Assembly (NCBI RefSeq): GCF_001854865.1
Contig: NZ_MDDW01000030.1
Coordinates: 24,653-35,346 of the forward strand
Direction of reading: 5' to 3'
Source of the DNA: Rhizobium sp. LCM 4573
GTDB lineage: Bacteria > Pseudomonadota > Alphaproteobacteria > Rhizobiales > Rhizobiaceae
DNA length: 10,694 bases
Shown: positions 1-7,109 of the stretch, piece by piece
Position numbering within the stretch: the stretch's first letter is position 1
How the letters are laid out: each line of letters begins with the position of its first letter
Notes under the pieces: generated by a model
Database searches by the model: none
Told to the model about the DNA's origin: nothing
Seen by the model: only the letters and a program-made list of their open reading frames with translations
Program-made: the position numbers and the translations under genes

Positions 1-261
1 CCGGGCGATTGCGTGAAGGTGCCGAACGGGGCGGTGCACGCCTTCCGAAATGTGGGTCAGGCGCCGGCGCGCATGCTCGTCATCAACTCTCCCGGCCGGA
101 TACACGAGGCCTTCTTCAGCGAGGCGGGCGAGCTTGTGCCGGACGGCACGACGGATTTTCCGCCTCGGAACACGCCGCCGGATATCCCTCGGGTGCTTGA
201 AATCGGTGCCCGCAACGGCATGGAATTCCTGGTGGAAGCGGGAGACGGAGCGCACGCCTGA
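1..261 (+). CDS. Cupin-domain protein, C-terminal part (5' end outside window)
   Basis: The reading frame is open from base 1 and ends with TGA at 259-261, giving the last 86 residues. It begins with PGDCVKVPNGAVHAFRN, the typical second conserved motif of a Cupin_2 barrel (PGD, VP-G, then the metal-ligand-type His). It continues with PARMLVINSPG and a tail rich in FF, E and G, as in small stand-alone cupins related to quercetin-dioxygenase-like proteins. The substrate cannot be told: the first cupin motif and the N-terminus are missing. The tail after the barrel (about residues 45-86) resembles no catalytic domain I know. It ends 20 bases before the copA promoter and is probably a separate transcription unit from the copper genes. 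The family call is fairly safe; the function is unknown. Confidence 0.75.
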   Translation, partial: PGDCVKVPNGAVHAFRNVGQAPARMLVINSPGRIHEAFFSEAGELVPDGTTDFPPRNTPPDIPRVLEIGARNGMEFLVEAGDGAHA

Positions 262-280
262 GAAATCTTGAGGAAGGCTC

Positions 281-311
281 TTGACCTTCCCATCATGGGA
301 AGGTCCACATA
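281..311 (+). promoter_or_regulatory. CueR/HmrR-type copper promoter of copA
   Basis: The -35 box TTGACC (281-286) overlaps a perfect dyad, ACCTTCCCA (284-292) and TGGGAAGGT (296-304) with TCA between. This is the CueR/HmrR operator layout known from the E. coli copA promoter (ACCTTCC...GGAAGGT). A 19-base spacer puts the -10 at about 306-311 (CACATA), which is a poor match to consensus, as expected for a promoter needing MerR-type activation. It lies 26 bases before the copA start and 20 bases after the cupin gene stop. Confidence 0.88.
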
Positions 312-336
312 GGGCGGGAAATGGAGATTTCCTGCC

Positions 337-2828
<2,492 letters not shown>

Positions 2829-2829
<1 letters not shown>

Positions 2830-2872
2830 CAATTCCAGCAAAAGTGGGAACCGGTTTTACGTCCGGAATTGC
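2829..2872. repeat. Rhizobial-type interspersed palindrome at the copA stop
   Basis: The arms GCAATTCC (2829-2836) and GGAATTGC (2865-2872) are perfect. The inside carries GCAAAA/TTTTAC (one mismatch) and the 8-base palindrome AACCGGTT (2849-2856). Text of the form AATTCC-GCAAAAGTG...CGGTTTT-CGTCCGGAATTGCG is, as I recall, a frequent intergenic repeat in Rhizobiales. The first base of the left arm is the last base of the copA TAG. As RNA it would form a stem between copA and hmrR. There is no U tract, so it is more likely a processing or attenuation point, or a neutral repeat, than a full terminator. Confidence 0.65.
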
Positions 2873-2899
2873 GTCAAGACAGATATATGGAGACCGATG

Positions 2900-3325
2900 A
2901 TGAACATAGGCCAGGCTTCAGAGGCGTCCGGCGTTTCGGCCAAGATGATCCGCTATTACGAGGAGATCGGGCTGATCCGCCCCATGGGCCGAACCGGCAA
3001 CAATTACCGGGTCTATGGCGAAGATGAAGTGCACATCCTGCGCTTCATCAAGCGGGCGCGCTCGCTCGGTTTCTCGCTGGAGGAGACCGAGACGCTTCTG
3101 AAGCTCTGGCAGGACCAGAGCCGGGAGAGCGCGGCGGTAAAGGAGGTGGCGAGCGCCCATATCAAGGATCTGGAGCGCCGCATCACCGAGATGCAGGGCA
3201 TGGTGAAGACGCTGAAGCACCTCGCCCATTGCTGCAGCGGCGACAGCCGGCCGAACTGCCCGATCCTCGACGATCTTGCCGGCGACGCGGCGCCGCCGGT
3301 GAAGAAGATGAAACAGCGCGCTTGA
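2900..3325 (+). CDS. hmrR: MerR-family copper-responsive activator (HmrR/CueR)
   Basis: This 141-residue regulator binds Cu(I) and activates copper-export promoters by bending DNA between over-spaced -35 and -10 boxes. It begins MNIGQASEASGVSAKMIRYYEE, the MerR winged-helix motif (residues 1-70). A dimerisation coiled coil follows (about 75-110), then the metal loop HCCSGDSRPNCPIL with Cys111, Cys112 and Cys120. Ser77 is present, the residue that in CueR-type members goes with +1 ions. With the start at 2900, Ser77 and the two metal cysteines fall at the same positions as in E. coli CueR (Ser77, Cys112, Cys120). GGAG at 2889-2892 is 7 bases before this ATG; the ATG at 2897 is only 4 bases away and would add one Met. 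It lies 70 bases after copA, same strand, probably co-transcribed. Likely targets are the dyads at 284-304 and 3500-3520. Confidence 0.93.
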   Translation: MNIGQASEASGVSAKMIRYYEEIGLIRPMGRTGNNYRVYGEDEVHILRFIKRARSLGFSLEETETLLKLWQDQSRESAAVKEVASAHIKDLERRITEMQGMVKTLKHLAHCCSGDSRPNCPILDDLAGDAAPPVKKMKQRA

Positions 3326-3353
3326 GACCGCCTGCGGAGAATCTGTTTGAAAC

Positions 3354-3480
3354 ACCCCTCCCCAACCCTTCCCCACAAGGGGGAGGGGCTTAGCCCGCCG
3401 CGCCGCTCCAGTCTGGGGCATAGGCGTTGCCGCGTGTTTCTCCCCCCTTGTGGGGGAGATGGCCGGCAGGCCAGAGGGGG
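3354..3480. repeat. Block of two inverted palindromic repeats between hmrR and copZ
   Basis: The left unit (3354-3390, CCCCTCCCC ... ACAAGGGGGAGGGG) and the right unit (3440-3480, CTCCCCCCTTGTGGGGGAG, then GAGGGGG) are related in inverted orientation: the CCCCACAAGGGGG core of the left reads as CCCCCTTGTGGGG on the right. Each can fold by itself and they can also pair with each other. About 50 bases of unrelated sequence sit between them. This is the rhizobial mosaic or RIME-like kind of intergenic repeat. The spurious reading frames across it are not genes. It separates hmrR from the copZ promoter and may act as a transcript barrier. Confidence 0.75.
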
Positions 3481-3496
3481 AATTTCCAACCATCCC

Positions 3497-3527
3497 TTGA
3501 CCTTCCTGCCATGGGAAGGTGCAGAAG
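3497..3527 (+). promoter_or_regulatory. Second CueR/HmrR-type copper promoter, before copZ
   Basis: TTGACC (3497-3502) overlaps ACCTTCC (3500-3506) and GGAAGGT (3514-3520). These are the same seven-base half-sites at the same spacing as in the copA promoter at 281-311. Here the inner bases are less symmetric (TGCCATG). A 19-base spacer places the -10 at about 3522-3527 (CAGAAG), a weak match. The site sits 33 bases before the copZ start and directly follows the repeat block, so copZ has its own copper-dependent promoter. Confidence 0.85.
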
Positions 3528-3552
3528 GATTTTTATAGAAAAGGAGTTACCG

Positions 3553-3753
3553 ATGACTGCGATTTTCAATATCCCCGACATGACCTGCGGCCATTGCGAG
3601 CAGTCCGTGCGCGGAGCGCTCGGCGAAGCTTTGCCGGGCGCCTCGGTCACCGTCGATCTCGTATCGAAGCGGGTGACGGTCGAGGGCGATGCCGCCGTGG
3701 CCGAGGAAGCGATCCGCGAGGCGGGCTACAGCCCGGAGAGGGTAGGGGCTTAG
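3553..3753 (+). CDS. copZ: Copper chaperone, HMA-domain protein
   Basis: This 66-residue soluble protein consists of a single HMA (ferredoxin-like beta-alpha-beta-beta-alpha-beta) domain. The metal motif MTCGHC is at residues 10-15 (Cys12, Cys15). It is followed by the usual VTVDL-SKRVTVEG strands and ends with AGYSPE, the place of the Tyr found in bacterial CopZ. Family role: it binds Cu(I) in the cytosol and hands it to the ATPase or the regulator. AAGGAG at 3541-3546 lies 6 bases before ATG 3553, which decides the start although the frame is open upstream through the repeat. It has its own copper promoter at 3497-3527. It could be annotated generically as heavy-metal-associated protein; the neighbouring Cu ATPase and HmrR make copper the safe reading. 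Confidence 0.93.
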   Translation: MTAIFNIPDMTCGHCEQSVRGALGEALPGASVTVDLVSKRVTVEGDAAVAEEAIREAGYSPERVGA

Positions 3754-3802
3754 TTCGCTTCGCAGGCAGCGGCCTGCTCCGGTATTCAGTCCTACGGAAC
3801 CT

Positions 3803-3856
3803 GAAGGCGTCCTGCATGTTCTTCTTCCAAGGAGGAGATGAACATGCAGCGCCTTC
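3803..3856 (+). promoter_or_regulatory. Long hairpin covering the ribosome binding site and start of the small peptide
   Basis: GAAGGCG (3803-3809) pairs with CGCCTTC (3850-3856). After a two-base bulge, CTGCATGTTC (3812-3821) pairs perfectly with GAACATGCAG (3840-3849). After one mismatch, 3823-3827 can pair with 3834-3838. That is about 22 pairs around a 6-base loop. The Shine-Dalgarno stretch AAGGAGG (3829-3835) lies partly in the loop and partly in the stem, and the ATG at 3844 is fully paired. As mRNA this would mask translation of the 32-residue frame. There is no U tract, so it is not an intrinsic terminator. Control of translation is inferred. Confidence 0.65.
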
Positions 3857-3942
3857 CGAACCACCATCATGATATGGCGTTCTATATCGGGCTCAATCTG
3901 GCCCTTGCCTGCGCGATCCTGGCAAGCATGTGGCTCTATTGA
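3844..3942 (+). CDS. Small His/Met-containing single-pass membrane peptide next to copZ
   Basis: The 32-residue frame reads MQRLPNHHHDMAFYIGLNLA, then a hydrophobic run ending ILASMWLY. The N-terminus holds three consecutive His plus Met, a possible metal-binding patch. Residues about 12-32 make one transmembrane helix. AGGAGG (3830-3835) sits 8 bases before ATG 3844, an ideal distance; an in-frame ATG at 3838 (34 residues) is only 2 bases from it. The gene follows copZ by 90 bases on the same strand, so it may be read from the copZ promoter. I do not recognise the family. The strong ribosome site, sensible membrane-peptide composition and place in the copper cluster argue that it is real; its short length argues for caution. 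Bases 3956 onward belong to a convergent gene only 13 bases away. Confidence 0.6.
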   Translation: MQRLPNHHHDMAFYIGLNLALACAILASMWLY

Positions 3943-3955
3943 CGGCGAGTGCCAG

Positions 3956-4432
3956 CTATCCCCGGAACGCCCGCTCCAGTTCCGCGATGTCGAGCTTCAC
4001 CATCCCGAACATGGCCTCCGCCGCCCGCTTCGCCGCTTGCCGGTCGGGGCTGGCAATCATATCGACGAGGCCGCGCGGAGCGATCTGCCAGGAAAGGCCC
4101 CATCGGTCCTTGAGCCAGCCGCATTGCTGGGGCGAGCCGCCGTTTTCAAGAAACGCGTTCCAGATGCGGTCGATTTCCGCCTGGCTCTCGCATCCGACCG
4201 CGACCGAGAAGGAGAAGTTGAAGGCTTCCGGCCGGCTGGCCTGGAAGGCGGAAAAGTTCTGCCCGCCCAGCGAAAGATCGATGCTGATGACGCTGTCGGG
4301 CGGGCCGCTCGGCGTTTCGGCGGGCATGGTGGATTTGCGGATGATCCGGGAATCCGGAATGATTGAGACATAGAATTCGACCGCTTCCTCGACTTCCTTA
4401 TCGAACCAGAGAGTTGAAACAACACGCGTCAT
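3956..4432 (-). CDS. VOC/PhnB-like (3-dmu-9_3-mt fold) protein
   Basis: This 158-residue soluble protein is of the vicinal-oxygen-chelate superfamily, PhnB/3-demethylubiquinone-methyltransferase-like branch. The family signature opens it (STLWFD-EVEEAVEFYVSIIPDSRI), followed by the central SLGGQNFSAFQ and FNFSFSVAVGCESQAEIDRIWNAFLENGG. The GLSWQIAP motif and a closing helix AAEAMFGMVKLDIAELERAF end it. Members are usually annotated hypothetical or glyoxalase-like; no firm reaction is known, and the name methyltransferase is historical. AAGGAGG on the minus strand (4438-4444) lies 5 bases before the ATG. It is transcribed towards the copper cluster and ends 13 bases from the small membrane peptide gene, with no hairpin terminator in the gap, so its transcript may run antisense into that gene. 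Confidence 0.88.
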   Translation of the reverse strand: MTRVVSTLWFDKEVEEAVEFYVSIIPDSRIIRKSTMPAETPSGPPDSVISIDLSLGGQNFSAFQASRPEAFNFSFSVAVGCESQAEIDRIWNAFLENGGSPQQCGWLKDRWGLSWQIAPRGLVDMIASPDRQAAKRAAEAMFGMVKLDIAELERAFRG

Positions 4433-4594
4433 CGGGTCCTCCTTCGTTCATGGGCTCAAAAAACCGAAGCGCATTGCAAGGCGCGCTCGGGGACGTTCAC
4501 GAACGAAGGACGTTCGAGGTTTGCGGAAACCGACACGGGGCGGTGCAAAAAAATGGGGTGCGCGAAATCCGCTTTGCTCGCCGGCAACATCAGG

Positions 4595-4640
4595 GGCCGG
4601 AAGGTCCGGGCCGGTCCGCCAGGGCGCGGACCTTCCGGCC
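4595..4640. repeat. Inverted repeat with perfect 14-base arms
   Basis: GGCCGGAAGGTCCG (4595-4608) and CGGACCTTCCGGCC (4627-4640) are exact reverse complements around 18 GC-rich bases. It lies past the DJ-1/PfpI terminator and about 160 bases upstream of the VOC start. No U tract follows on either strand, so it is not a standard terminator. It could be a structured leader of the VOC transcript, a protein site or a copy of an interspersed repeat. Confidence 0.7.
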
Positions 4641-4660
4641 AGTGACGCAGGTACGAGCCT

Positions 4661-4702
4661 CAAAAAAGTGGGGGCCCGGCCGTTTTTCCCGTCCGAGCCC
4701 CC
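4661..4702 (-). terminator. Rho-independent terminator, minus strand, after the DJ-1/PfpI gene
   Basis: On the minus strand GGGGGC (4702-4697) pairs with GCCCCC (4675-4670). The stem continues inward with about six more pairs, including one G-U and one mismatch, round an A-rich loop. It is followed by ACTTTTTTG (4669-4661). Stem plus six T is the classic form. It lies about 130 bases after the stop of the DJ-1/PfpI gene. Confidence 0.8.
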
Positions 4703-4829
4703 GGCAGTTCTGTTTTAGGCATGAGGATGATGGCACATCCCGAGGATTTGACATCACCCTTTTGGGGGAGACGAAAGTGAGTTGTCGTTTTATCTCGCAG
4801 CCAGATGCCGGCAGAATGGCGACTAACGT

Positions 4830-5987
4830 TCAGCGGTCGTTGTCCTGACGCGGATATTCGAGCTGCAAGGCGACGAAATCTGCGGTGCGCGATCCGTAGC
4901 GGCTTTCGATTGCGGAGAGCGCCCGGTCCAGAGCGTCCGCCGGTTTCAGGCCGCCCATGGCCGGAAGTGCCCGGGCTTGCGTCCAATCCGTGGCGATCTG
5001 GTCAGGAAGGATGCGGATGCCCACGAGGCTGGTCTCGCCGTCTGCGGAGGCGGCAAAGGTGACGGCGCGCGAGCGATAGGTGCGCGACCACGCATCGGCC
5101 ACCAGCGCCAGCGCCACCTCATTGGCATTGGGAGCGAGCTCCAGACCGAGCTGTTCGCGGTTCCAGAAGGCTGCGGTATTGCCGATCGCGGTGGTGGCGA
5201 AGGAGCGGGTGAATTTGAAGGCTTCGCTCGCATGACGCAGATCCCAGTCCGCGAGACCGAGATCGCGGGCAACCTCTTCGGCCCTTTCGCGCCCGGCGAT
5301 CGCCTCGATGAGCGTCAGCGACATCGGCATGGAGGCGCTGATCCCCGTGGTGGTCGCAACGCCCCGGTCGACCACCAGTCGCCGGTCCGCGACATAGCGG
5401 ATCGCCGGATGCTTCTCCCGCAGCTCGTCCAGGTAATGCCAATGGGTGGTTGCCCGCCTGCCGTCGAGCAGTCCGGCGGCGGCCACCACCTTGGCGCCGG
5501 CGCAGACGCCGATGATGATCGCGCCCTTGGCGGCCTGATCCCTGATCCATCGCAGCGCGGCTGGATCGTCATCGCGGCTCATCGCGGGGACGATCACGTA
5601 ATCGGCGCCTTCCGGATGCGCGGTATCGAACTCGGCCGTGGTCGCCTGCGGAGCGACCTTGAGTGCCGGATAGAGCGTCACGGGGCCCGGACCTGTCGCG
5701 AGCGCCATCACGTCCGCGACGCCGGCCCGTCTGAGAATGCCGTAGGGCATCAGGTAGTCGGTGGTTTCCGTGGCATCATTGATGCCGATGATCGCCACCA
5801 GCGGGCGCTGGCGCTTCGGCGGCTTCAGGGCTTCGAGCGTGGCGCGGGTCTCCTCCTGCGGGACGGGCGGAGCCGCTATGGCAGCAACGTCCTGCGGCAG
5901 AGAAAGGAGCCATGCCGCACCGCCGAGCAGGAACAGGGCCGCAGCGCCAAAAACGCTCCACAACACGATCCGCAGGGTTCTGGCCAT
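4830..5987 (-). CDS. Membrane-anchored DJ-1/PfpI (GlxA-like) protein
   Basis: This protein has 385 residues. Residues about 5-30 form one N-terminal membrane anchor (LRIVLWSVFGAAALFLLGGAAWLL). A DJ-1/PfpI, type-1 glutamine-amidotransferase-like domain follows (about 61-240): VAIIGIND, the nucleophile-elbow GVCAGA with Cys162, then LLDGRRATTHWHY (His182), the pattern of GlxA-type AraC regulators. The GlxA-like GISASMPMSLTLIEAIAGRE segment follows. The last 130 residues do not look like the AraC helix-turn-helix pair seen in GlxA regulators and I recognise no domain there. It probably acts at the membrane, domain mostly outside; the substrate is unknown. The start at 5987 is chosen because GGGAGGG lies just before it and the anchor begins right after; an upstream ATG (6095) lies inside the neighbour's terminator. 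It is a single gene ended by 4661-4702. Confidence 0.83.
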   Translation of the reverse strand: MARTLRIVLWSVFGAAALFLLGGAAWLLSLPQDVAAIAAPPVPQEETRATLEALKPPKRQRPLVAIIGINDATETTDYLMPYGILRRAGVADVMALATGPGPVTLYPALKVAPQATTAEFDTAHPEGADYVIVPAMSRDDDPAALRWIRDQAAKGAIIIGVCAGAKVVAAAGLLDGRRATTHWHYLDELREKHPAIRYVADRRLVVDRGVATTTGISASMPMSLTLIEAIAGRERAEEVARDLGLADWDLRHASEAFKFTRSFATTAIGNTAAFWNREQLGLELAPNANEVALALVADAWSRTYRSRAVTFAASADGETSLVGIRILPDQIATDWTQARALPAMGGLKPADALDRALSAIESRYGSRTADFVALQLEYPRQDNDR

Positions 5988-5998
5988 GCTCGCCCTCC

Positions 5999-6018
5999 CT
6001 CGATACGACCGTATCGAG
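5999..6018. promoter_or_regulatory. 20-base perfect dyad just upstream of the DJ-1/PfpI gene
   Basis: CTCGATACG (5999-6007) and CGTATCGAG (6010-6018) are perfect 9-base arms with 2 bases between. The compact ATACG-NN-CGTAT form is typical of TetR-family operators. It ends against the ribosome site (5993-6000) and 11 bases from the start codon. It may be a repressor site or an RNA hairpin in the leader; no TetR-type gene is in the window. Confidence 0.65.
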
Positions 6019-6074
6019 ACTAGCGCAGTGCAGGGAGGGATTCCACCAGGCCACCTGGCATGCGCATCACAGAA

Positions 6075-6108
6075 AAAGCCGCCCGAAGCTTCCACTTCGG
6101 GCGGCTTT
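6075..6108 (-). terminator. Strong terminator after the outer-membrane protein gene
   Basis: AAAGCCGCCCGAAG (6075-6088) and CTTCGGGCGGCTTT (6095-6108) are perfect 14-base arms with a 6-base loop. On the minus strand the stem runs into TTTTTCTGT, giving a good U tract for the gene at 6163-6789. On the plus strand it ends in only TTT-CC, so it may be weakly bidirectional. Confidence 0.93.
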
Positions 6109-6162
6109 CCTCTCCATTCTGGCTCGCCGTCCCCGGCAGGCCTGTCCCCGCATCCCGGGTGC

Positions 6163-6789
6163 TTAGAACTTCACGCCGATGCCGACGTTGATGACATGCT
6201 GGTTGAAATCGGCGTCGAGGCCGCCGAGATCGCCGCTGCCGAAGTCGTTGTAGCGATATTCGAGGCGGCCGAAGACGTTGTCGGTGAAGGCATAGTCGAG
6301 GCCCGCACCGAGCGTCCAGCCGTGCAGAGTGTCGTCTTCATCGAGGCCGGCACCTTCCATCTTGAGGTTGGTGGCCGTCCAGCCGCCTGCCGCATAGAGC
6401 AGCGCCCGGTCGAAGGCATAGCCGACGCGGCCGCGTACGGAGCCGGAGAAGCCGGACTTGACTTCGATGCCGCCGGCATAGTCGTGGTCGTTCCAGTCGT
6501 AGTTCACGTCGCCTTCGACACCGACGACGAAGCCGCTGGACATCTGCCAGTTATAACCGACGAAGCCGCCCATGCGCCAACCGTCGAAGGACTCGTCGCC
6601 GAGGATTTCGACCTCGCCGTCACCCCAGCCATGGCCGGCGTGCAGACCGATATAGGCGCCGTCCCAGGTGAAGACGGGCGTCTCCACGGCTGCGGGAGCT
6701 TCGGGAATCTGTTCGACAGCGTCAGCAGCATAAGCCACGGAAGAGGCGGTCATGGCGGCCGACGCTGCGAGGATGAAAATTGCCTTCAT
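6163..6789 (-). CDS. Outer-membrane beta-barrel protein (Omp25/Omp31-like)
   Basis: This 208-residue protein carries a clear Sec signal peptide (MKAIFILAASAAMTASSVAYA, cleavage near residue 21-23). After a short Pro/Glu/Ala linker comes FTWDGAYIGLHAGHGWGDGE, the opening of the OmpA-like beta-barrel family (PF13505 type) common in Rhizobiales. Alternating strands follow (GGFVGYNWQMSSGFVVGVEGDV, RGRVGYAFDRALLYAAGGW, LGAGLDYAFTDNVFGRLEYRYNDFG). It ends INVGIGVKF with the terminal Phe used by the BAM machinery. It probably forms an eight-stranded structural barrel with little pore activity. GGAGG (6798-6802) precedes ATG by 8 bases; a strong terminator follows at 6075-6108. It is a single-gene unit. 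Confidence 0.92.
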   Translation of the reverse strand: MKAIFILAASAAMTASSVAYAADAVEQIPEAPAAVETPVFTWDGAYIGLHAGHGWGDGEVEILGDESFDGWRMGGFVGYNWQMSSGFVVGVEGDVNYDWNDHDYAGGIEVKSGFSGSVRGRVGYAFDRALLYAAGGWTATNLKMEGAGLDEDDTLHGWTLGAGLDYAFTDNVFGRLEYRYNDFGSGDLGGLDADFNQHVINVGIGVKF

Positions 6790-7109
6790 GATTCTTCCCT
6801 CCGTTCGTGTGGGTGAGGGAATGGTAGGGCAAAATGCTTAAAAAGCTGTAGCTAAAATATCACGCCTGTTAGAAACAGTACCCATGCAGGCGCGCATGCC
6901 TGGCCGATCCGGGCGGATATTCTGATGGGAGATGAAGATTCGGGAGGCTTCAATCGGTTTTTCGCGATTACCGGCCGTGTCATGGAGCATGGCGACGACG
7001 TTTCATGCAAGTGGTTGTTATTATTGAACTATGATTCAGCCTGCCGCCCTTGACCTCAAGCGTGCTTGAGGTTGTAGCTTCCCCGCCGACCTGAAACAGA
7101 GGATACGAA
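6790..7109. other. Divergent intergenic region, omp and MFS promoters
   Basis: These 320 bases between divergent genes hold no gene. The left third, AT-rich around 6835-6865, should carry the omp promoter reading left, but no clear -35/-10 pair stands out. A small AGCT-GT-AGCT dyad is at 6844-6853. The middle (6880-7020) shows nothing I can name. The right part holds the MerR/SoxR-type promoter at 7050-7080 and the MFS ribosome site AGAGGA at 7098-7103. Confidence 0.6.
7050..7080 (+). promoter_or_regulatory. SoxR-like promoter/operator of the MFS gene
   Basis: TTGACC (7050-7055), a 19-base spacer, and TAGCTT (7075-7080) form the over-spaced promoter of MerR-family targets. The spacer is filled by a perfect dyad: ACCTCAAGC (7053-7061), GT, GCTTGAGGT (7064-7072). 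The CCTCAAG-N4-CTTGAGG core is identical in half-site and spacing to the E. coli soxS operator, and differs from the copper half-site ACCTTCC used elsewhere in this window. It lies 29 bases before the MFS start. No soxR gene is in the window. Confidence 0.8.

Larger units (their letters stand above)
4433..4829. other. Gene-free stretch between the VOC and DJ-1/PfpI genes
   Basis: These 397 bases contain no convincing gene; the open frames lack ribosome sites and family features. What can be seen: the VOC gene ribosome site (4438-4444), GGACGTTC repeated at 4491-4498 and 4508-4515 with an overlapping CGTTC-AC-GAACG dyad (4494-4505), a run of seven A (4547-4553), a 14-base-arm inverted repeat (4595-4640) and a minus-strand terminator (4661-4702). 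Bases 4703-4829 hold nothing I can name. Confidence 0.6.

Noticed and set aside
3427..3552. N-terminal extension of copZ through the repeat and copper promoter
   Set aside because: Encoded by palindromic repeat and operator DNA; the AAGGAG site and the HMA fold fix the start at 3553.
3762..3777. Small GCAGGC/GCCTGC hairpin after copZ
   Set aside because: Six-pair stem without a U tract; too weak to call a terminator.
4748..4776. TTGACA that looks like a plus-strand -35 box
   Set aside because: No fitting -10 (ACGAAA) and no gene downstream on that strand.
5988..6095. N-terminal extension of the DJ-1/PfpI frame
   Set aside because: It would run through the omp terminator and the dyad and place 36 unlikely residues before the membrane anchor; the ribosome site fits the start at 5987.
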